Below are positions 24,537 to 33,834 of a DNA stretch of 64,000 nt, in pieces; position 1 is the first letter of the stretch, and the number at the start of each line of letters is the position of its first letter. The notes under the pieces were generated by a model that worked only from the letters and a program-made list of their open reading frames with translations, was not told where the DNA came from and made no database searches. Position numbers and translations under genes: made by a program. Origin of the DNA: UBA2988 sp965237965 (lineage in GTDB: Bacteria > Gemmatimonadota > Gemmatimonadetes > Longimicrobiales > Gaopeijiaceae). The stretch lies in assembly GCA_965237965.1 (NCBI GenBank), contig CBDEGT010000002.1, positions 992,001-1,056,000 of the forward strand. Reading direction: 5' to 3'.

Positions 24537-25681
24537 ATCGCGGCTCTCCGTCGGCAAGCCGCGAGGCGGAGCGCACCGAGCTTCGCGTGGCGGTGCTCGG
24601 GGGAGACGGGGTCGGCCCCGAGGTGACCGCTTCTGCGATGCAGGTGCTGGAGGCGGCGGTCCGCGACCAGGGCGTGACGCTCCGTCTCGACGCGCGGTTG
24701 GTCGGCTGGACGGCCGTGCTCGAGGAGGGTAGCCCGCTACCGGACACGACGAGACGCGCCTGCGTCGAGGCGGATGCCGTGTTCCTGGGTGCCGTCGGGC
24801 ATCCGGACGCAGCTGGACAATCCCGTGAGCGTCTTCCCGAAACGGGACTGCTGGCGCTGCGCAAAGCGCTCGACTGCTGGGCGAACCTCAGACCCGTGCG
24901 TGTTTCGACCTCGCTGGTCGGGGTCTCGGCACTACGCGCCGAGCGGGTGCGGGGCACCGACGTGATGATCCTGCGTGAGCTGGGCGGAGGGCTGTACTAC
25001 GGCGAGCCGCGCGGTGAGGAGGACGGCAGGGCCTTCAATACGATGGCCTACAGCGAGGAGGAGGTGCGGCGCATGGCGCGGCTCGCGCTCAGGCTGGCGC
25101 GCGGCCGGCGCGGCCGCGTCACCTCGGTGGACAAGGCGAACGTGCTCGAGGTCTCACGCCTCTGGCGCCGCGTGGTCGGGGAAGTCGCCGCCGAGGAAGG
25201 GGAGGGTATCGAAGTGGACCACATGCTGGTGGACCGGGCGGCGATGGAACTCGTGTTGAACCCGACCCGCTTCGACGTGCTCCTCACGGAGAACCTGTTT
25301 GGGGACATCCTCTCCGATCAGGCGGGCGCGCTGGTCGGCTCCCTGGGGGCACTCGGCTCGGCGAGCCTGGGCGAGGGGACCGACCTGTACGAGCCGGTAC
25401 ACGGCTCGGCGCCGGACATCGCGGGAAAGGGGATCGCGAACCCCCTGGGAGCGATCGAATCTGTGACGCTGATGCTGCGCCACACCTTCCACATGGAGGA
25501 CGCCGCGCGCCGGGTCCAGCGCGCATGCGAGTCCGCACTCGGCGACGGGGTCCGCACCGTGGATCTGGCGGAGCACGGACACGAGCCGACGAGCACCGCG
25601 CGCTTCACCGAGTCAGTGCTCGAGCGGATGGAGACGGGCGCGCGCGAAGCGTCGGCAGCCGTGGCGGGCGGCGCCCGATGA
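24524..25681 (+). CDS. leuB: 3-isopropylmalate dehydrogenase
   Basis: A 385-aa NAD-dependent decarboxylating dehydrogenase of the leucine pathway. Family motifs: LGGDGVGPEVTA at the N-terminus, LRELGGGLYYGEPRG, the catalytic Lys in SVDKANVLE, and the Mg-binding NLFGDILSDQAGALVGSLG; YEPVHGSAPDIAGKG binds NAD. The GTG start at 24524 overlaps leuA by 13 bp. The N-terminal 18 residues before LRVAVLGGDG form a short extension. Confidence 0.92.
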   Translation: MGGLNRGSPSASREAERTELRVAVLGGDGVGPEVTASAMQVLEAAVRDQGVTLRLDARLVGWTAVLEEGSPLPDTTRRACVEADAVFLGAVGHPDAAGQSRERLPETGLLALRKALDCWANLRPVRVSTSLVGVSALRAERVRGTDVMILRELGGGLYYGEPRGEEDGRAFNTMAYSEEEVRRMARLALRLARGRRGRVTSVDKANVLEVSRLWRRVVGEVAAEEGEGIEVDHMLVDRAAMELVLNPTRFDVLLTENLFGDILSDQAGALVGSLGALGSASLGEGTDLYEPVHGSAPDIAGKGIANPLGAIESVTLMLRHTFHMEDAARRVQRACESALGDGVRTVDLAEHGHEPTSTARFTESVLERMETGAREASAAVAGGAR

Positions 25682-27450
25682 GCGCCGGGCGCGCCTCGGG
25701 CGCCGAGTTGCTGCGGCGCTCGCTCGTGGAGGCGGGCACGCGCGTGATGTTCGGCCATCCGGGCGGAGCGATCCTGCCATTCTACGACGCGCTGCACGGT
25801 GCGCCCGGTCCCCGGCACATCCTCATGCGGCACGAGCAGGGCGCCGCACATGCAGCCGACGGCTACGCCCGCGCCTCGGGTGACGTGGGCGTCTGTGTGG
25901 CGACCAGCGGACCGGGCGCGGCCAACCTGGTGACCGGGCTCGCTACCGCTCTGATGGACGGGGTGCCGATCGTCGCGGTGACCGGGCAGGTCCCCAGCCC
26001 CCTGATGGGCACGGATGCCTTCCAGGAGTGCGACACACTCGGGATCATGATGCCGGTTACCAAGCACGGCTTCGCGGTCCAGCGACCGGACGACGTTCCG
26101 GCCGTGGTGGCGGAGGCGTTTCGCATCGCGCGCTCGGGACGTCCGGGGCCCGTGCTGATCGATATCCCCAAGGACATTCAGTTCGCCGAGGCAGACGTAC
26201 CCGCCGAGCTGGCGGTGCACGATGAGCCAGATCCCACCCTTCAGGAGGAGGACAAGGAGCGCTTCGCGTGCTCGTGGGTGGACGGCAAGGCGACCACGAC
26301 CGGAGCCGCGGTGGCGGCCGCGCTCGCACGGCTGCGCGCCGCCGAGCGTCCGGTGCTCGTGGTCGGCCGCGGCGTGATCTGTTCGGCGACGGCGGAGGCC
26401 GTGTTCGAACTGGCCGAGGCGACCAACCTGCCGGTCGTGACCACCCTGCTGGGGTTGGATGCCTTCCCGACCCTGCACCCCCAGTGCGTGGGGATGCCGG
26501 GGATGCACGGTACTGAGCGCGCGAACCACACGATCTCGGAAGCCGACCTCGTCATTGGTGTAGGGGTTCGCTTCGACGACCGAGTCACCGGCAAGGTGAG
26601 CCGGTTCGCTCCGGATGCGGGCATCATCCACTTCGACATCGATCCGCGCGCGCACGGACGGACCATCCGCACCGACATAGCGGTGCTGGGCGACCTGCGC
26701 GAGACGCTCCCGCCGTTCGTGCGTGGCGCTCGGGAGGGCTACAGGGTGCCGGAGGCGTGGTGGCAGCGCATCCACGAGTGGCTCCGCGAAGCTGCCGAGC
26801 CGGCCCCGCCGATGGACGCGCGCGCCGCGCAGGGGCCGATGTCTGGCCGCCAGGTGTCGCGCGCGATTGCCGCCGTCGTGAGGCGCGACCACGCCATCGT
26901 GGTGACCGACGTGGGCCAGCACCAGATGTGGATCGCGCAAGAGGTGGCTGACGCAGATCCGGGCACGCACCTGACCTCGGGTGGGCTCGGCACCATGGGC
27001 TACGCGTTACCCGCAGCGCTTGGCGCCGCGGTCGCCGTGCCCGAGCGCCCGGTTTGGGCCGTGATCGGGGACGGTGGCTTCCAGATGACGTCCCAGGAGC
27101 TCGCCACCGTCGTGCAGGAGGGGCTCCACCTACGCATCGCCATAATGAACAACGGTGCGCTCGGCATGGTGCGGCAGTGGCAGATGCGGATCCACGGCGG
27201 ACGCCGGGTGGCGAGCGACCTAGGTGCGCCCGACTTCGCGGCGCTGGCGAACGCATATCGCATCCAGGCCGAAACCGTCGACAAGGCAGGCGAGCTGGAC
27301 ATGGCGCTCGACCGCGCCGCGACGTGGCCGGGTCCGGTGCTGCTCGACCTGCGTATCCCGGCCGAGGACGAGGTATACCCGATGGTTCCGGCCGGCGCCG
27401 CGCTCAACGAGATGTGGATGCGGGCTCCGGGGGAGAAGGTGGCTCCATGA
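25678..27450 (+). CDS. ilvB: Acetolactate synthase, large subunit
   Basis: A 590-aa ThDP enzyme, first common step of valine, leucine and isoleucine synthesis. N-terminal domain with the catalytic Glu (MRHEQGAAHAADGYAR); central FAD/Rossmann-like domain with VGVGVRFDDRVTGK; C-terminal ThDP motif IGDGGFQMTSQELATVVQEG...IMNN. VRQWQMRIHGGR is the usual herbicide/substrate-channel region. The ATG overlaps the leuB stop (ATGA). Confidence 0.93.
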   Translation: MSAGRASGAELLRRSLVEAGTRVMFGHPGGAILPFYDALHGAPGPRHILMRHEQGAAHAADGYARASGDVGVCVATSGPGAANLVTGLATALMDGVPIVAVTGQVPSPLMGTDAFQECDTLGIMMPVTKHGFAVQRPDDVPAVVAEAFRIARSGRPGPVLIDIPKDIQFAEADVPAELAVHDEPDPTLQEEDKERFACSWVDGKATTTGAAVAAALARLRAAERPVLVVGRGVICSATAEAVFELAEATNLPVVTTLLGLDAFPTLHPQCVGMPGMHGTERANHTISEADLVIGVGVRFDDRVTGKVSRFAPDAGIIHFDIDPRAHGRTIRTDIAVLGDLRETLPPFVRGAREGYRVPEAWWQRIHEWLREAAEPAPPMDARAAQGPMSGRQVSRAIAAVVRRDHAIVVTDVGQHQMWIAQEVADADPGTHLTSGGLGTMGYALPAALGAAVAVPERPVWAVIGDGGFQMTSQELATVVQEGLHLRIAIMNNGALGMVRQWQMRIHGGRRVASDLGAPDFAALANAYRIQAETVDKAGELDMALDRAATWPGPVLLDLRIPAEDEVYPMVPAGAALNEMWMRAPGEKVAP

Positions 27451-27794
27451 CGTCTCCGGATGGCCAGAATGGTCGCCCCTCGGAGAACGGGACAGGGCCA
27501 GACAGGGGGCAGGAGAAGGTGCCCGATAAGAAGCTTGGGGGCACGCCCACCGGGCCTGAGGTGACGCTTCTGATCAACGATCGGCTGGACGCACTCGAGC
27601 GCGCGGTGGGTACGGTACGCCGTCGCCAGATGTCGCTGCGGATCTCCTCGCTGACCCGGCGGGACGATCACCTGGTCCTGGTGTTCTGTGCCGACGTAGG
27701 CTCGGTGATTCCGGAACGCTGGGTCGCGGAGCTGGGCGCGCTTGTGGACGTGCGGAGTGTGGACGTGGCCGGGCCATCGGTCACGACGCGGTGA
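27447..27794 (+). CDS. Acetolactate synthase regulatory subunit, single-ACT IlvM-like
   Basis: A 115-aa protein translationally coupled to ilvB (ATGA). After a 35-residue hydrophilic N-terminus comes one ACT-like domain: LDALERAVGTVRRRQMSLRIS, then LVLVFCADVG and LGALVDVRSVDV. Its layout matches E. coli IlvM (87 aa) better than IlvN/IlvH (over 160 aa with a second domain). The canonical NRPGVLARV ligand loop is replaced by NDRLDALERA, so feedback binding of valine by the usual site is doubtful. Role as activator of IlvB is inferred from position and fold. Confidence 0.75.
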   Translation: MTSPDGQNGRPSENGTGPDRGQEKVPDKKLGGTPTGPEVTLLINDRLDALERAVGTVRRRQMSLRISSLTRRDDHLVLVFCADVGSVIPERWVAELGALVDVRSVDVAGPSVTTR

Positions 27795-27843
27795 TGCGAT
27801 TCCCGTTGGCGAGCAACCGAACCCGAGCATTCAGGAGATCGCG

Positions 27844-28857
27844 GTGACCGAGCCGAAGAAGAACGAGCAGGCCCAGCCCTCCGGGGCAGCGCGCGAGCGG
27901 CTCCGGGCCCGGCCCGTGGCGATCATAGGGTACGGAAGTCAGGGGCACGCGCATGCCCAGAACCTCAAGGACTCGGGCTTGGACGTCGTGGTCGGGCTTC
28001 GTGAGGGAAGCGCACAGCGGGCCAAGGCCGAGGCGGCCGGGTTGCGCGTCGCAGCCCCTGCGGACGCGGCGAAGCAAGCGGGATTGATCGCGATCCTGAT
28101 CCCGGACACCGCGCAGAAGCAGGTGTACGACGAGGACATCGCTCCGCACCTGGACTCGACGAAGACGCTGCTCTTCGCACACGGCTTCAACATCCATTTC
28201 GGGCAGATCCGGCCGTCCGCGGACGTGGATGTGATCATGGTGGCACCTAAAGGGCCCGGGAAGTTGGTCCGCCGCGAGTACACGATCGGCCGAGGTGTAC
28301 CCTGTCTGATCGCGGTGCACCAGGATGCGTCCGGGCTGGCGTGGGACACCGCGCTCGCCTATGCGGAGGGAATCGGAGGCACGCGTGCGGGGGTGCTGCG
28401 CACCGATTTCAAGGAAGAAACGGAAACCGACCTGTTCGGGGAGCAGGCAGTCCTGTGCGGCGGCGTGAGTGAGTTGATGAAGGCGGGCTTCGAGACCCTG
28501 GTCGCTGCGGGCTACCAGCCGGAGCTGGCCTACTTCGAGTGTGTCCACGAGATGAAGCTGATTGTAGATCTGATCTACGAGGGCGGCCTCAACGGTATGC
28601 GCAAGGGCGTCTCCGACACCGCTGAGTTTGGCGACTACGTCGCGGGCAAACGCGTCATCGGCGAGGCGAGTCGGGCCGCCATGAAGGAGCTGTTGGCTGA
28701 CATCCAGTCCGGGAGCTTCGCCCGCCGCTGGGTGGGCGAAGCCGGTGCCGGTTTCAAGCAGTTCGAGGGCATGCGGACTGAGCAGCGTGAGCATACAGTC
28801 GAGGAAGTGGGCGCCAAGCTGCGCGGGCAGATGGCCTGGATGGGAGGGAACGAATGA
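27844..28857 (+). CDS. ilvC: Ketol-acid reductoisomerase, class I
   Basis: A 337-aa NADPH-dependent enzyme converting acetohydroxyacids to dihydroxy acids. Motifs: Rossmann VAIIGYGSQGHAHAQNLKDSG, cofactor loop GLREGSAQRAKA (NADPH type), FAHGFNIHFGQI, the metal site in DLFGEQAVLCGG and YFECVHEMKLIVDLIYEGG. GTG 27844 has AGGAG at 27833-27837, 6 nt upstream. The first 25 residues are Pro/Gln/Arg-rich and replace the usual YYD-D-D-L segment before the Rossmann fold, an unusual N-terminus. A 49-bp gap separates it from the upstream gene. Confidence 0.92.
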   Translation: MTEPKKNEQAQPSGAARERLRARPVAIIGYGSQGHAHAQNLKDSGLDVVVGLREGSAQRAKAEAAGLRVAAPADAAKQAGLIAILIPDTAQKQVYDEDIAPHLDSTKTLLFAHGFNIHFGQIRPSADVDVIMVAPKGPGKLVRREYTIGRGVPCLIAVHQDASGLAWDTALAYAEGIGGTRAGVLRTDFKEETETDLFGEQAVLCGGVSELMKAGFETLVAAGYQPELAYFECVHEMKLIVDLIYEGGLNGMRKGVSDTAEFGDYVAGKRVIGEASRAAMKELLADIQSGSFARRWVGEAGAGFKQFEGMRTEQREHTVEEVGAKLRGQMAWMGGNE

Positions 28858-29831
28858 GCAGTCCCTTCCCCGCCACCGACTGGCTCTGGGCGGACGGGGA
28901 GGTGGTTCCCTGGCACGACGCGACCCTCCACGTGATGAGCCACGTAGTGCACTACGGCAGCTCGGTGTTCGAGGGCGTGCGTGCCTATGACACCAAGCAG
29001 GGTCCGATGTACTTCCGCAGCGCGGACCACATGCGGCGGCTACGCGAGTCGGCCGCCATCTACCGCATGAAGTATGCGTGGACCGATGACCAGCTCGAGG
29101 CCGCGACCAGCGAGCTGATCGCCAAGAACGGGCTCGCGGGCGCCTACGTCCGTCCGATCGTGCTGCGCGGACTGGGCGCCGCTGGGGTCGACCCCTCGAC
29201 CAGTCCTGTGCGTGTGTTCATCGCGGTCTGGGAATGGGGTCCGTACCTGGGTCCCGAGGCGCTCGAGAACGGGGTGGACGCCGGGGTGTCCAGTTGGTTC
29301 CGGCCGGCGCCCAACACGCACCCGGCCATGGCCAAGGCCGGCGGCAACTACCTCAACAGTTCGCTCATGAAGATGGAGTCGAAGCAGAACGGCTTCGACG
29401 AGGCGATCGCGCTGTCGGTGGACGGGCTGGTGAGCGAGGGAAGCGGTCAGAACATCTTCCTCGTGAAGGACGGCGTGCTCTACACTCCACAGGTGGACGG
29501 GACTTTCCTGCAGGGCATCACGCGGGACTCGATCATGAAGATCGCGGAGGACCTGGGAATTCCCGTGAAGGAGATCCACGTGCCGCGCGAGTCGCTATAC
29601 GTCGCAGACGAGGTCTTCTTCTGTGGGACTGCGTCCGAGGTGACCCCGGTTCGTTCGGTGGATCGTTGGCAAGTCGGCGCGGGCAGGCGCGGCCCGATCA
29701 CTGCTAAGATCCAGGAGCGCTTCATGGCGATCGTGTCCGGCGAGTACCCGGACCGCCACGGCTGGCTGACCCCGGCTCTTGCGACGAGGTCGGCGGCCGA
29801 GTCCAAGGACCGCGCGGGAGTGAGTGCGTGA
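28854..29831 (+). CDS. ilvE: Branched-chain amino acid aminotransferase
   Basis: A 325-aa fold-type IV PLP enzyme making the final transamination to Val, Leu and Ile. HYGSSVFEGVRAYDT at the N-terminus and the catalytic Lys in MAKAGGNYLNSSLMKMES are conserved; VSEGSGQNIFLVKDG and LQGITRDSIM bind PLP phosphate. FFCGTASEVTPV is typical near the C-terminus. The ATG overlaps the ilvC stop. Confidence 0.92.
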   Translation: MSSPFPATDWLWADGEVVPWHDATLHVMSHVVHYGSSVFEGVRAYDTKQGPMYFRSADHMRRLRESAAIYRMKYAWTDDQLEAATSELIAKNGLAGAYVRPIVLRGLGAAGVDPSTSPVRVFIAVWEWGPYLGPEALENGVDAGVSSWFRPAPNTHPAMAKAGGNYLNSSLMKMESKQNGFDEAIALSVDGLVSEGSGQNIFLVKDGVLYTPQVDGTFLQGITRDSIMKIAEDLGIPVKEIHVPRESLYVADEVFFCGTASEVTPVRSVDRWQVGAGRRGPITAKIQERFMAIVSGEYPDRHGWLTPALATRSAAESKDRAGVSA

Positions 29832-31585
29832 GTTCAACCAAGCGCACCGGATCGGCCGGGGGGCCGGCGAAGAAAGCGAGGGGGCCGAAGAAGGACAGGA
29901 ACGGGAAGAGGAAGCTCAGAGCGATCCGGTTACCCAGCCGTACCGTACTGGAGGGCCCGGACCGCGCGCCGGCGCGCGCGATGCTCCGCGCGGTCGGCCT
30001 TGGGGACGAGGACTTCGAGCGTCCGCTCATCGGTGTCGCAAACACGTGGTCGGAGACCACGCCCTGCAACTACCATCTCCGTCAGGTCGCGGAATGGGTC
30101 AAAGAGGGCGTGCGAGAGGCCGGGGGGACCCCGCTCGAGTTCAACACGGTGGTGGTCTCGGACGGGATCACCATGGGTACGCCGGGCATGAAGGCCTCGC
30201 TGGTATCGCGCGAGGTTGTAGCCGACTCGGTCGAGCTCATGGCCATCGGCTACCAGTTCGACGGGCTGGTCGCGCTCTCGGGCTGCGACAAGACCATCCC
30301 CGGGACCGTGATGGGGCTGGTCCGGCTCGATCTCCCGGGTGTGATGCTCTACGGCGGATCCATCGCTGCCGGGCGGTACAAGGGCAGAGACGTCACCATT
30401 CAGGACGTATTCGAGGCGGTGGGCGCGCACGCAGCCGGACGCATCGACGACCGGAACCTGGGCGAGATCGAACGCGCCGCATGCCCGGGCGCTGGCGCAT
30501 GCGGTGGGCAGTTCACCGCGAACACGATGGCGACGGCGTTCGAGGCTCTGGGGATCAGCGTCATGGGATCGGCCGGCCCGCCGGCCCTCGATGCCCGCCG
30601 GCGTGAGGTAGCGAAACAAGCTGGGCGCACCACGGTGGCCGCCGTGAAGAGCGGGCTCAAGCCGTCGAAGTGGCTCAGGAAGTCGTCCTTTCGGAATGCG
30701 ATCGCCGCGGTCAACGCGACCGGAGGATCGACCAACGCTGTGCTCCATTTGCTCGCGGTCGCCGCCGAGGCGGGGATCAAGCTCGGGCTCGAGGACTTCG
30801 ATCGGATCGGCCGGAAGACCCCGCTGCTCGCGGACCTCAAGCCGGGGGGGCGGTTCGTGGCACCCGACATGTACGAGGCGGGAGGCACCGCGCTCGTGCT
30901 CAAGCGCCTGCTCGACGCGGGGCTGATCGACGGACGCGCGCGGACCGTGACCGGCTCCACTATTACGGACGAGGTGAAGGGCGCGAGCGAGAAACGCGGC
31001 CAGAAGGTGATCGCATCGGTCGAGGAGCCGCTCAAGCCCGAGGGCGGGCTGGTGATCCTGCGGGGTAACCTCGCTCCCGAAGGAGCCGTACTGAAGGTTG
31101 CCGGCACGGGCAAGCTCACGCACCGTGGTCCCGCGCGCGTGTTCGAGCGCGAGGAGGATGCGTTCGCCGCGGTACAAGGCAACGACATCGAGCCGGGCGA
31201 CGTGGTGGTGATCCGCTACGAGGGGCCGGTGGGTGGCCCGGGGATGCGCGAGATGCTGGGGGTCACCGCGGCGCTGGCCGGTGCCGGCCTGGGTGAAGCG
31301 GTGGCGCTCCTGACCGATGGCCGCTTCAGCGGTGCCACGCGCGGGATGATGGTGGGCCACGTCGCGCCCGAGGCCGCGGTGGGCGGGCCGATCGCGGCGA
31401 TCCGCGACGGCGACGTGGTCGTGTTCGACGTCAAGAAGCGCAAGCTCGACGTGGAGCTCTCAAAGCGCGAGTTTGTGAAGCGACTAAAGAAGTGGAGGGC
31501 ACCCAAGCCGCGTTTCGAGCGCGGCGTGATGGCCAAGTACGCGGAGCGGGTGGCCTCCGCTTCGTTGGGCGCGACGACCACCTGA
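29828..31585 (+). CDS. ilvD: Dihydroxy-acid dehydratase
   Basis: A 585-aa Fe-S dehydratase giving 2-oxo acids for Val and Ile (and the Leu precursor). The three cluster-Cys motifs are present: SETTPCNYHL, LSGCDKTIPGTVMG and ACPGAGACGGQFTANTM. GSTNAVLHLLA and TDGRFSGATRGMMVGHV are further signatures. The N-terminal 30 residues are Lys/Arg-rich and extend beyond the usual start. GTG 29828 overlaps the ilvE stop (GTGA). Confidence 0.93.
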   Translation: MSSTKRTGSAGGPAKKARGPKKDRNGKRKLRAIRLPSRTVLEGPDRAPARAMLRAVGLGDEDFERPLIGVANTWSETTPCNYHLRQVAEWVKEGVREAGGTPLEFNTVVVSDGITMGTPGMKASLVSREVVADSVELMAIGYQFDGLVALSGCDKTIPGTVMGLVRLDLPGVMLYGGSIAAGRYKGRDVTIQDVFEAVGAHAAGRIDDRNLGEIERAACPGAGACGGQFTANTMATAFEALGISVMGSAGPPALDARRREVAKQAGRTTVAAVKSGLKPSKWLRKSSFRNAIAAVNATGGSTNAVLHLLAVAAEAGIKLGLEDFDRIGRKTPLLADLKPGGRFVAPDMYEAGGTALVLKRLLDAGLIDGRARTVTGSTITDEVKGASEKRGQKVIASVEEPLKPEGGLVILRGNLAPEGAVLKVAGTGKLTHRGPARVFEREEDAFAAVQGNDIEPGDVVVIRYEGPVGGPGMREMLGVTAALAGAGLGEAVALLTDGRFSGATRGMMVGHVAPEAAVGGPIAAIRDGDVVVFDVKKRKLDVELSKREFVKRLKKWRAPKPRFERGVMAKYAERVASASLGATTT

Positions 31586-31607
31586 CATCCCTCTCAGGCA
31601 TCGACGA

Positions 31608-33014
31608 ATGGCCATGGCGAAGACCTTGTTCGAGAAGCTGTGGGACGCGCACGCTGTGCGGCAGGAGCCCGACGGTCCCACCCTTCTCTACATCGACCTG
31701 CATATGGTGCACGAAGTGACCTCACCGCAGGCGTTCGAGGGACTTCGGCTCGCAGGTCGTCGGCTCCGCTCGCCAGAGCGTACGATCGCGACCGTGGATC
31801 ACAACGTTCCCACGATTAACCGCTCGCTTCCGATCGTCGACCAGATCGCGCGCACCCAGATCGAGACGCTGCGTCGGAACGTCGAAGAGTTCGGCATACA
31901 GTTCTACGACATGGGGTCGGGCGAGCAGGGGATCGTGCACGTGATCGGTCCGGAGCTGGGCTACACGCAGCCGGGAATGACCGTCGTGTGTGGGGACAGC
32001 CACACGTCGACGCACGGAGCTTTCGGCGCGCTCGCGTTTGGCATCGGCACCACTCACGTCGAGCACGTGCTCGCGACCCAGACGCTTCCGCTGACGAAAC
32101 CGAAGACACTCGAGATCCGAGTGGAAGGTGATCTCCCGTTCGGCGTGACCGCCAAGGACGTGATCCTGGGGATCATTGGCCGGATCGGTGTGGCTGGGGG
32201 GACCGGACACGTGATCGAGTACGCGGGCTCGGCAATCCGCTCGCTCTCGATGGAGGGGCGGATGACGGTCTGCAACATGTCCGTCGAGGGGGGGGCGCGA
32301 GCGGGGATGGTCGCGCCCGACGATACCACGCTCGCGTACCTGCACGGTCGGCGGATGGCTCCCAGGGGGGCGGCCTGGAAGGAGGCCGAGCGGCGGTGGC
32401 GGCATCTACCGGGCGACGCAGGAGCGAGGTTCGACCGCACGGTCGAGATCCCGGCTGCCGAGCTCGAGCCGATGGTCACCTGGGGGACCAACCCGGGGAT
32501 GGTCGCACCCGTCACCGGGCGTGTGCCGGACCTGCCCGCGAGCGGCCCAGACCGCCAGGCCACCGAGCGAGCGCTGGAGTACATGGGGCTGGAGCCGGGC
32601 ACGCCGCTCGAGGAAATCGAAATCGACCGGATGTTCCTGGGCTCGTGCACGAACGCACGCCTCGAGGACCTGCGCGCTGCGGCCCGCGTAGTCGAGGGTC
32701 GCCGCGTGCACGCGCACGTGAAGGCCATGGTAGTGCCCGGATCCGAGCAGGTGAAGGCGCAGGCCGAGGCCGAGGGGCTGGACGCGGTATTCCGCACCGC
32801 CGGTTTCGAGTGGCGCGATCCGGGCTGCTCCATGTGCCTGGCGATGAACGACGACATCCTGGCACCCGGTCAGCGCTGTGCATCCACCTCGAATCGTAAC
32901 TTCGAGGGACGGCAGGGCAGGGGCGGCCGCACCCACCTGGTCAGTCCGGCCATGGCCGCCGCTGCTGCCGTGGCCGGACGTTTCGTGGACGTGCGCCGGA
33001 TGCGAGAGAACTAG
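31608..33014 (+). CDS. leuC: 3-isopropylmalate dehydratase, large subunit
   Basis: A 468-aa aconitase-family protein that carries the [4Fe-4S] cluster. DHNVPT, VVCGDSHTSTHGAFG and the cluster Cys in FLGSCTNARLEDL and DPGCSMCLAMN are conserved. SNRNFEGRQGRGGRTHLVSP forms the substrate site. It works with LeuD, whose gene starts 1 bp after the stop. ATG 31608 was used; ATG 31614 in the same frame is possible. Confidence 0.93.
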   Translation: MAMAKTLFEKLWDAHAVRQEPDGPTLLYIDLHMVHEVTSPQAFEGLRLAGRRLRSPERTIATVDHNVPTINRSLPIVDQIARTQIETLRRNVEEFGIQFYDMGSGEQGIVHVIGPELGYTQPGMTVVCGDSHTSTHGAFGALAFGIGTTHVEHVLATQTLPLTKPKTLEIRVEGDLPFGVTAKDVILGIIGRIGVAGGTGHVIEYAGSAIRSLSMEGRMTVCNMSVEGGARAGMVAPDDTTLAYLHGRRMAPRGAAWKEAERRWRHLPGDAGARFDRTVEIPAAELEPMVTWGTNPGMVAPVTGRVPDLPASGPDRQATERALEYMGLEPGTPLEEIEIDRMFLGSCTNARLEDLRAAARVVEGRRVHAHVKAMVVPGSEQVKAQAEAEGLDAVFRTAGFEWRDPGCSMCLAMNDDILAPGQRCASTSNRNFEGRQGRGGRTHLVSPAMAAAAAVAGRFVDVRRMREN

Positions 33015-33015
33015 C

Positions 33016-33621
33016 GTGGAGGCTGTTCGCCAAGTCGAGGGTATCGTCGTCGCGATCGACCGCGTCGACGTGGACACCGACCAGATCGTTCCCAAGCAGT
33101 TCCTGAAGCGGGTCGAGCGTACCGGATACGGTGCCTTCCTGTTCAACGACTGGCGCTATCGAACAGACGGTTCGCCCAACCCCGACTTCGAGCTCAACCG
33201 GCCCGCTCTACGGGGTGCGCGCATCCTCGTGGCGGGGCGGAACTTCGGCTGCGGCTCGTCGCGTGAGCACGCAGCCTGGGCGCTGCACGACTACGGCTTC
33301 CGCGCGGTGGTCGCGCCCAGCTTCGCTGACATCTTCCTGAGCAACTGCTACCAAACCGGGATCGTGCCAGTCCAGCTGACCGAGCCCGAGGTCGCAGAGC
33401 TGATCGGTCGCGCGCTGAAGGGCGGGTACAGCGCGACCGTCGACGTGGAAGACCTCTCGGTGCGTGGCCAGGACGGGTTCGAGGCCTCGTTCACTCTCGA
33501 CCCGTTCCGGCGACGCTGCCTGATGGACGGCCTCGACGACATCGGCCTCACTCTCGAGCACGAAACCGACATCGCCCGCTTCGAGCGCGAGCGAGCGCTC
33601 GTACCCAGCTGGGTGGGATAG
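33016..33621 (+). CDS. leuD: 3-isopropylmalate dehydratase, small subunit
   Basis: A 201-aa partner of LeuC. Motifs: DVDTDQIVPKQFLK, and the swivel-domain loop AGRNFGCGSSREHAAWAL; SFADIFLSNCYQTGIVPV follows. The GTG at 33016 lies 1 bp after the leuC stop. Last gene of the branched-chain operon; a MOSC remnant follows 6 bp later. Confidence 0.92.
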   Translation: MEAVRQVEGIVVAIDRVDVDTDQIVPKQFLKRVERTGYGAFLFNDWRYRTDGSPNPDFELNRPALRGARILVAGRNFGCGSSREHAAWALHDYGFRAVVAPSFADIFLSNCYQTGIVPVQLTEPEVAELIGRALKGGYSATVDVEDLSVRGQDGFEASFTLDPFRRRCLMDGLDDIGLTLEHETDIARFERERALVPSWVG

Positions 33622-33627
33622 GCGTCC

Positions 33628-33834
33628 GTGGTCGGTCGGAGCCTGTGCTATCGTTGCACGATCACCACTACGAACCAGGAAACCGGCGAGCGAGGGGTCG
33701 AGCCGCTCCGGACCCTGGCGACCTACCGGCGCGCGCGGGGTGGCGAGGTGGCCTTCGGGATGAAAGTCGGCTTCGAAGGGGCTGGGACGCTCAGGGTCGG
33801 CGATCCTGTGAGCGTCGGGGCGAACGGCCGATGA
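33628..33834 (+). pseudogene. MOSC-domain protein remnant (C-terminal 68 aa)
   Basis: The frame from GTG 33628 reads CYRCTITTTNQETGERGVEPLRTLATYRR and then GTLRVGDPVSV, the C-terminal strands of the MOSC beta-barrel family (MOSC N-domain type, sulfur carrier). The preceding ~200 residues, including the sulfur-binding region, are absent: leuD ends just 6 bp upstream. It is therefore a truncated remnant and overlaps the next gene by ATGA. Confidence 0.65.

Noticed and set aside
33628..33834. MOSC remnant as an intact tenth gene of the leu/ilv operon
   Set aside because: It contains only the C-terminal strands of the family; over two thirds of the domain is missing.
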